Source: Stappia indica
GTDB lineage: Bacteria > Pseudomonadota > Alphaproteobacteria > Rhizobiales > Stappiaceae
DNA length: 64,000 nt
Assembly (NCBI RefSeq): GCF_020177335.1
Contig: NZ_JAIVMG010000004.1
Coordinates: 62,001-126,000, forward strand
Direction: 5' to 3'
Made by a program: the position numbers and the translations under genes. Of the stretch, positions 61,697-64,000 are shown one piece after another. How positions within the stretch are numbered: the stretch's first letter is position 1; each line of letters opens with the position of its first letter. The notes below the pieces were generated by a model that saw only the letters and a list, made by a program, of their open reading frames with translations, searched no databases and was not told where the DNA came from.

Positions 61697-62910
61697 CTGA
61701 AGCCTCCACTCAAGACCCGAACGATCTTCGGGCCGATATCGGAAATCGGAAGTATGTCGCTGCACATGCCGGTCTGAACCGCCGCGCCGGGCATCCCCCA
61801 GACCACGCTCGTTGCCTCGTCCTGGGCAATGATACTGCCACCGCCGGCGGCGATCGTGCGCACGCCATCGGCACCGTCATGCCCCATGCCGGTCAGCACC
61901 ACGGCCAGGGCCGCCGAGCCATACGCCTTGGCCACGCTGTCGAACAACGGATCGACGGCCGGCTTGCAGAAATTGATCGGCGGCTCGTCATTGAGCTGCG
62001 CCACCACCTGGCCGCCGTCCTTGGCCACCGTCATGTGATGGCCGCCGGGCGCCACATAGATATGCCCCGGCTTCAGCACCTCGCCATGCTCGGCCTCCTT
62101 GGCCGGGCGCATGGCCGCCTTGGCCAAATGCTCGGCCAGGATCGCCGTAAAGGTTGGCGGCATGTGCTGGGTCACCACCACCGGCACTTCGCGGATGGCC
62201 GTGCCGATGTCCGACAGAACCTTTTGCAGCGCCTGCGGCCCACCGGTCGAGGAGCCGATGGCAATGATCCGGGGCCGAACGTTTGAGTAGGCGCGCGTCT
62301 TCGTCTCCGGCGCCGCCGGTGCGGCATGCGGCATGGCGGCGGCCCGCACATAGCCGCGCGGCACTGCCGGTGCCCGCGAGACCGGCGTTTGTGCCGCCAG
62401 CCGGCCGGCGCTGGTCTGAGCCCGCATCGGCCGTGCCCCGGCCGAGGGCTGCCCCCGCCGACGCTGGCCAAGAGCCTTGATCTTTTCGATCAGATCCCGC
62501 CGGAAATCCTGGGAGGTGGTGACCGCGCTGGAGGTTTCCGGCTTCGGGATATAGTCCTGAGCTCCAAGCGACAACGCCCGCAGGCTGATCTCGGCGTTGC
62601 GCCGGGTCAAGGTCGAGGCCATCACCACGATGAGGTCGCGCTTCTTCCTGAGCATCAGCGGCAGGGCGGTCAGACCGTCCATTTCCGGCATTTCGATATC
62701 GAGCACCACCACATCCGGGGCGCTGCGTTCGATGTCGTCGACCGCGAGCTTGCCATTGCGATGAGCTGCGACCAGTTGCAGAGCCGGGTCTTCCTCGACC
62801 CAGCGACCGATCAGACCTCGAATGACGACGGAATCATCCACCACCATCACGCGGATCGCCGCGCCGGCAGCCCGACCCGGGGCTGCGGTGGCAGAAGGAA
62901 TAGGGCTCAT
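61693..62910 (-). CDS. cheB: Chemotaxis response regulator/methylesterase CheB
   Basis: This two-domain protein of 405 residues has a receiver domain (20-140) with D71 in VVVLDIEMPEMDGL and a C-terminal methylesterase domain with the catalytic serine in IAIGSSTGGPQAL, histidine in TQHMPP and aspartate in GMGHDGADG. A Pro/Ala-rich linker of about 60 residues separates them. It removes methyl groups added by CheR. It follows cheY after 22 bp. Confidence 0.96.
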   Translation of the reverse strand: MSPIPSATAAPGRAAGAAIRVMVVDDSVVIRGLIGRWVEEDPALQLVAAHRNGKLAVDDIERSAPDVVVLDIEMPEMDGLTALPLMLRKKRDLIVVMASTLTRRNAEISLRALSLGAQDYIPKPETSSAVTTSQDFRRDLIEKIKALGQRRRGQPSAGARPMRAQTSAGRLAAQTPVSRAPAVPRGYVRAAAMPHAAPAAPETKTRAYSNVRPRIIAIGSSTGGPQALQKVLSDIGTAIREVPVVVTQHMPPTFTAILAEHLAKAAMRPAKEAEHGEVLKPGHIYVAPGGHHMTVAKDGGQVVAQLNDEPPINFCKPAVDPLFDSVAKAYGSAALAVVLTGMGHDGADGVRTIAAGGGSIIAQDEATSVVWGMPGAAVQTGMCSDILPISDIGPKIVRVLSGGFR

Positions 62911-62932
62911 TGTCCTGGTTCCTTCGGGCCGC

Positions 62933-63298
62933 TCACAGAAGACCGGCTTCTTGGAACTTCGCTTCGACGATGTCCTTGTCGAAGGGCTTCATGATGTATT
63001 CGTTCGCACCGGCCCGGATGGCCCGGGTGATATGCGCCACATCGTTTTCGGTGGTGCAGAACACCACGATCGGCGCTCCCCCGCCCTCTTCCTTGCGCAG
63101 AGCAAGCAGGAATTCCAGGCCGTCCATCTCCGGCATGTTCCAGTCCAGCAGGATCGCGTCCGGCATCCGCTGGCGGCACAGCTCCAGCGCCTTCAGGCCA
63201 TCTTCCGCTTCGCTGATCTCGAATTCCAGCTCCTCGAGGATGCGACGAGCGACCTTCCGGATCACGCTTGAATCGTCGACGACGAGACAGTGTTTCAT
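62933..63298 (-). CDS. cheY: Chemotaxis response regulator CheY
   Basis: This single-domain receiver of 121 residues has phospho-acceptor D52 in AILLDWNMPEMDGLEFL, acidic pocket DD (8-9), T in FCTTEND and K in MKPFDKDIVE. It would carry the signal from CheA to the flagellar motor or act as a phosphate sink. ATG at 63298 follows GGAG by nine bases. It is encoded between cheW and cheB. Confidence 0.94.
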   Translation of the reverse strand: MKHCLVVDDSSVIRKVARRILEELEFEISEAEDGLKALELCRQRMPDAILLDWNMPEMDGLEFLLALRKEEGGGAPIVVFCTTENDVAHITRAIRAGANEYIMKPFDKDIVEAKFQEAGLL

Positions 63299-63355
63299 TT
63301 CAACTTGCTCCCGAATGCCGGTACCCGACATGCCGATCCCGGTGTTTTATGAAGC

Positions 63356-63835
63356 TCACGCGGCCGCCATCGGCTCCACCATGGCGCCGAACAAACGCTT
63401 GATATCGAGGATGATCATCAGCTTGCCATCGAGGCGATGCACGCCGCCGGAGATCTCCGCCCAGCGCTTGTCGAGATTCGACGGGTTCGGCTCGTGCGAA
63501 TCCATCGACAGGCGCAGGACCTCGCCGACCGTGTCGATCACCAGCCCGTAGCTCTCGCCCTTGTGCTCGATGCCGACTGCCATCACCTGCGCGTTCTCGT
63601 CCCGGTCGGGCAGATGCAGGCGCTTGCGCATGTCGATCGCCGTGACGATCCGACCGCGCAGGTTCAGCACCCCCGCCACTTCGGGTGCCGCCAGCGGTAC
63701 CCGCGTGACGCTGTCGGGCACGAACACGTCATGCACCTGGCTGATCGGCAGACCGAACAGCTGGCCGCCGATGACGACGGTCACATACTGGATGCTGTCT
63801 TCCGCGCCGGTCGCAAGATTGTCGTTGCTGCTCAT
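63356..63835 (-). CDS. cheW: Chemotaxis coupling protein CheW
   Basis: This 159-residue CheW adaptor links receptors to CheA. The fold markers are YVTVVIGGQLFGLPISQVHDVF near 17-38, the GVLNLRGRIVTAIDMRKRL segment near 60 and GLVIDTVGEVL. Its ATG overlaps the cheA stop (ATGA), so the two are translationally coupled. It is full length. Confidence 0.95.
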   Translation of the reverse strand: MSSNDNLATGAEDSIQYVTVVIGGQLFGLPISQVHDVFVPDSVTRVPLAAPEVAGVLNLRGRIVTAIDMRKRLHLPDRDENAQVMAVGIEHKGESYGLVIDTVGEVLRLSMDSHEPNPSNLDKRWAEISGGVHRLDGKLMIILDIKRLFGAMVEPMAAA

Positions 63836-64000
63836 GCCGCAATCCCCAATTCACCAGAGAACATGTCCTTGAGCGACGCAATCAGCCCCGGCCGGTCGAA
63901 CTTCGCCACGTAATCATCGAAGCCGGCCTGGCGCCCGCGCTCGATCGAGGCCGGGGAGACCACCGCCGACAGGGCGAGCACCGGCAGCTTGCGGAAACGC
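63832..64000 (-). CDS. cheA: CheA-type histidine kinase, C-terminal receiver domain (partial)
   Basis: Only the last 55 or so codons are in the window. They read as the end of a receiver domain: LPVLALSAVVSPASIERGRQ and then AGFDDYVAKFDRPGLI, which matches the receiver fused to the C-terminus of many alphaproteobacterial CheA proteins. The stop TGA overlaps the cheW ATG. A full kinase upstream is expected but cannot be seen. Confidence 0.75.
   Translation of the reverse strand, partial: RFRKLPVLALSAVVSPASIERGRQAGFDDYVAKFDRPGLIASLKDMFSGELGIAA

Noticed and set aside
1-64000. tRNA, rRNA, CRISPR arrays, insertion sequences and prophage genes
   Set aside because: Looked for on both strands; no cloverleaf, repeat-spacer array, transposase, integrase or phage structural gene was recognised.

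Overview
The window is GC-rich, densely coded DNA from an alphaproteobacterium. The evidence is a full-length CtrA cell-cycle regulator beside fliI and fliJ, a cluster of GANTC (CcrM-type) sites in the ctrA promoter region, a perfect Irr box upstream of bacterioferritin, a CheA that ends in a receiver domain, and the urtABCDE and Tex proteins. Hyphomicrobiales (Rhizobiales) or a close relative fits best; the genus cannot be read from the sequence. There are no rRNA or tRNA genes, transposases, phage genes or CRISPR arrays.

Region 1 (1-9368) looks like a complex-lipid locus. It holds a serine palmitoyltransferase-type enzyme, a 3-ketosphinganine-reductase-type SDR, a myo-inositol-1-phosphate synthase, a CDP-diglyceride synthase-like protein, a PgpA-type phosphatase, a LptF/LptG-like permease pair, a stand-alone nucleotidyltransferase, a CDP-alcohol phosphatidyltransferase cut by the window edge, and a secreted DUF4833-like protein. 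Region 2 (9952-14797) is a phosphonate-biosynthesis operon: PEP mutase fused to a nucleotidyltransferase, phosphonopyruvate decarboxylase, 2-aminoethylphosphonate (AEP) transaminase, and a PhyH-type oxygenase at its head. The two regions are adjacent and mostly on the same strand. Together they suggest synthesis and export of sphingolipids with inositol-phosphate and/or AEP head groups. That link is inference.

Region 3 (14951-28506) does the opposite chemistry: AEP uptake and breakdown. It has an AEP-type ABC transporter, a LysR regulator, a second AEP transaminase (PhnW), phosphonoacetaldehyde dehydrogenase (PhnY), phosphonoacetate hydrolase (PhnA, all metal ligands present), a PbfA-like lyase, a Na/Pi-type phosphate transporter and an EamA exporter. 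A similar AT-rich motif lies upstream of both the transporter operon and the phnW operon and is a candidate shared operator.

Region 4 (28526-33279) has a flavin- and folate-type oxidase (dimethylglycine/sarcosine dehydrogenase family) divergent from a DeoR regulator, with three phased TTTGCAAA palindromes between them, then a CaiB-type CoA-transferase. Region 5 (33525-39328) is the urea ABC transporter urtABCDE. Region 6 (39370-52228) is mixed: an SDR, a DUF2177 protein, bacterioferritin, a secreted hydratase-like protein, Tex, a fasciclin protein, a Dda/RecD-like helicase and a dppABCDF peptide transporter. Region 7 (52588-64000) holds a large MscS-type channel, a DUF2336 protein, a PqiA-like protein, fliJ, fliI, ctrA, a secreted DsrE-like protein and the chemotaxis run cheR-cheB-cheY-cheW-cheA (cheA partial).
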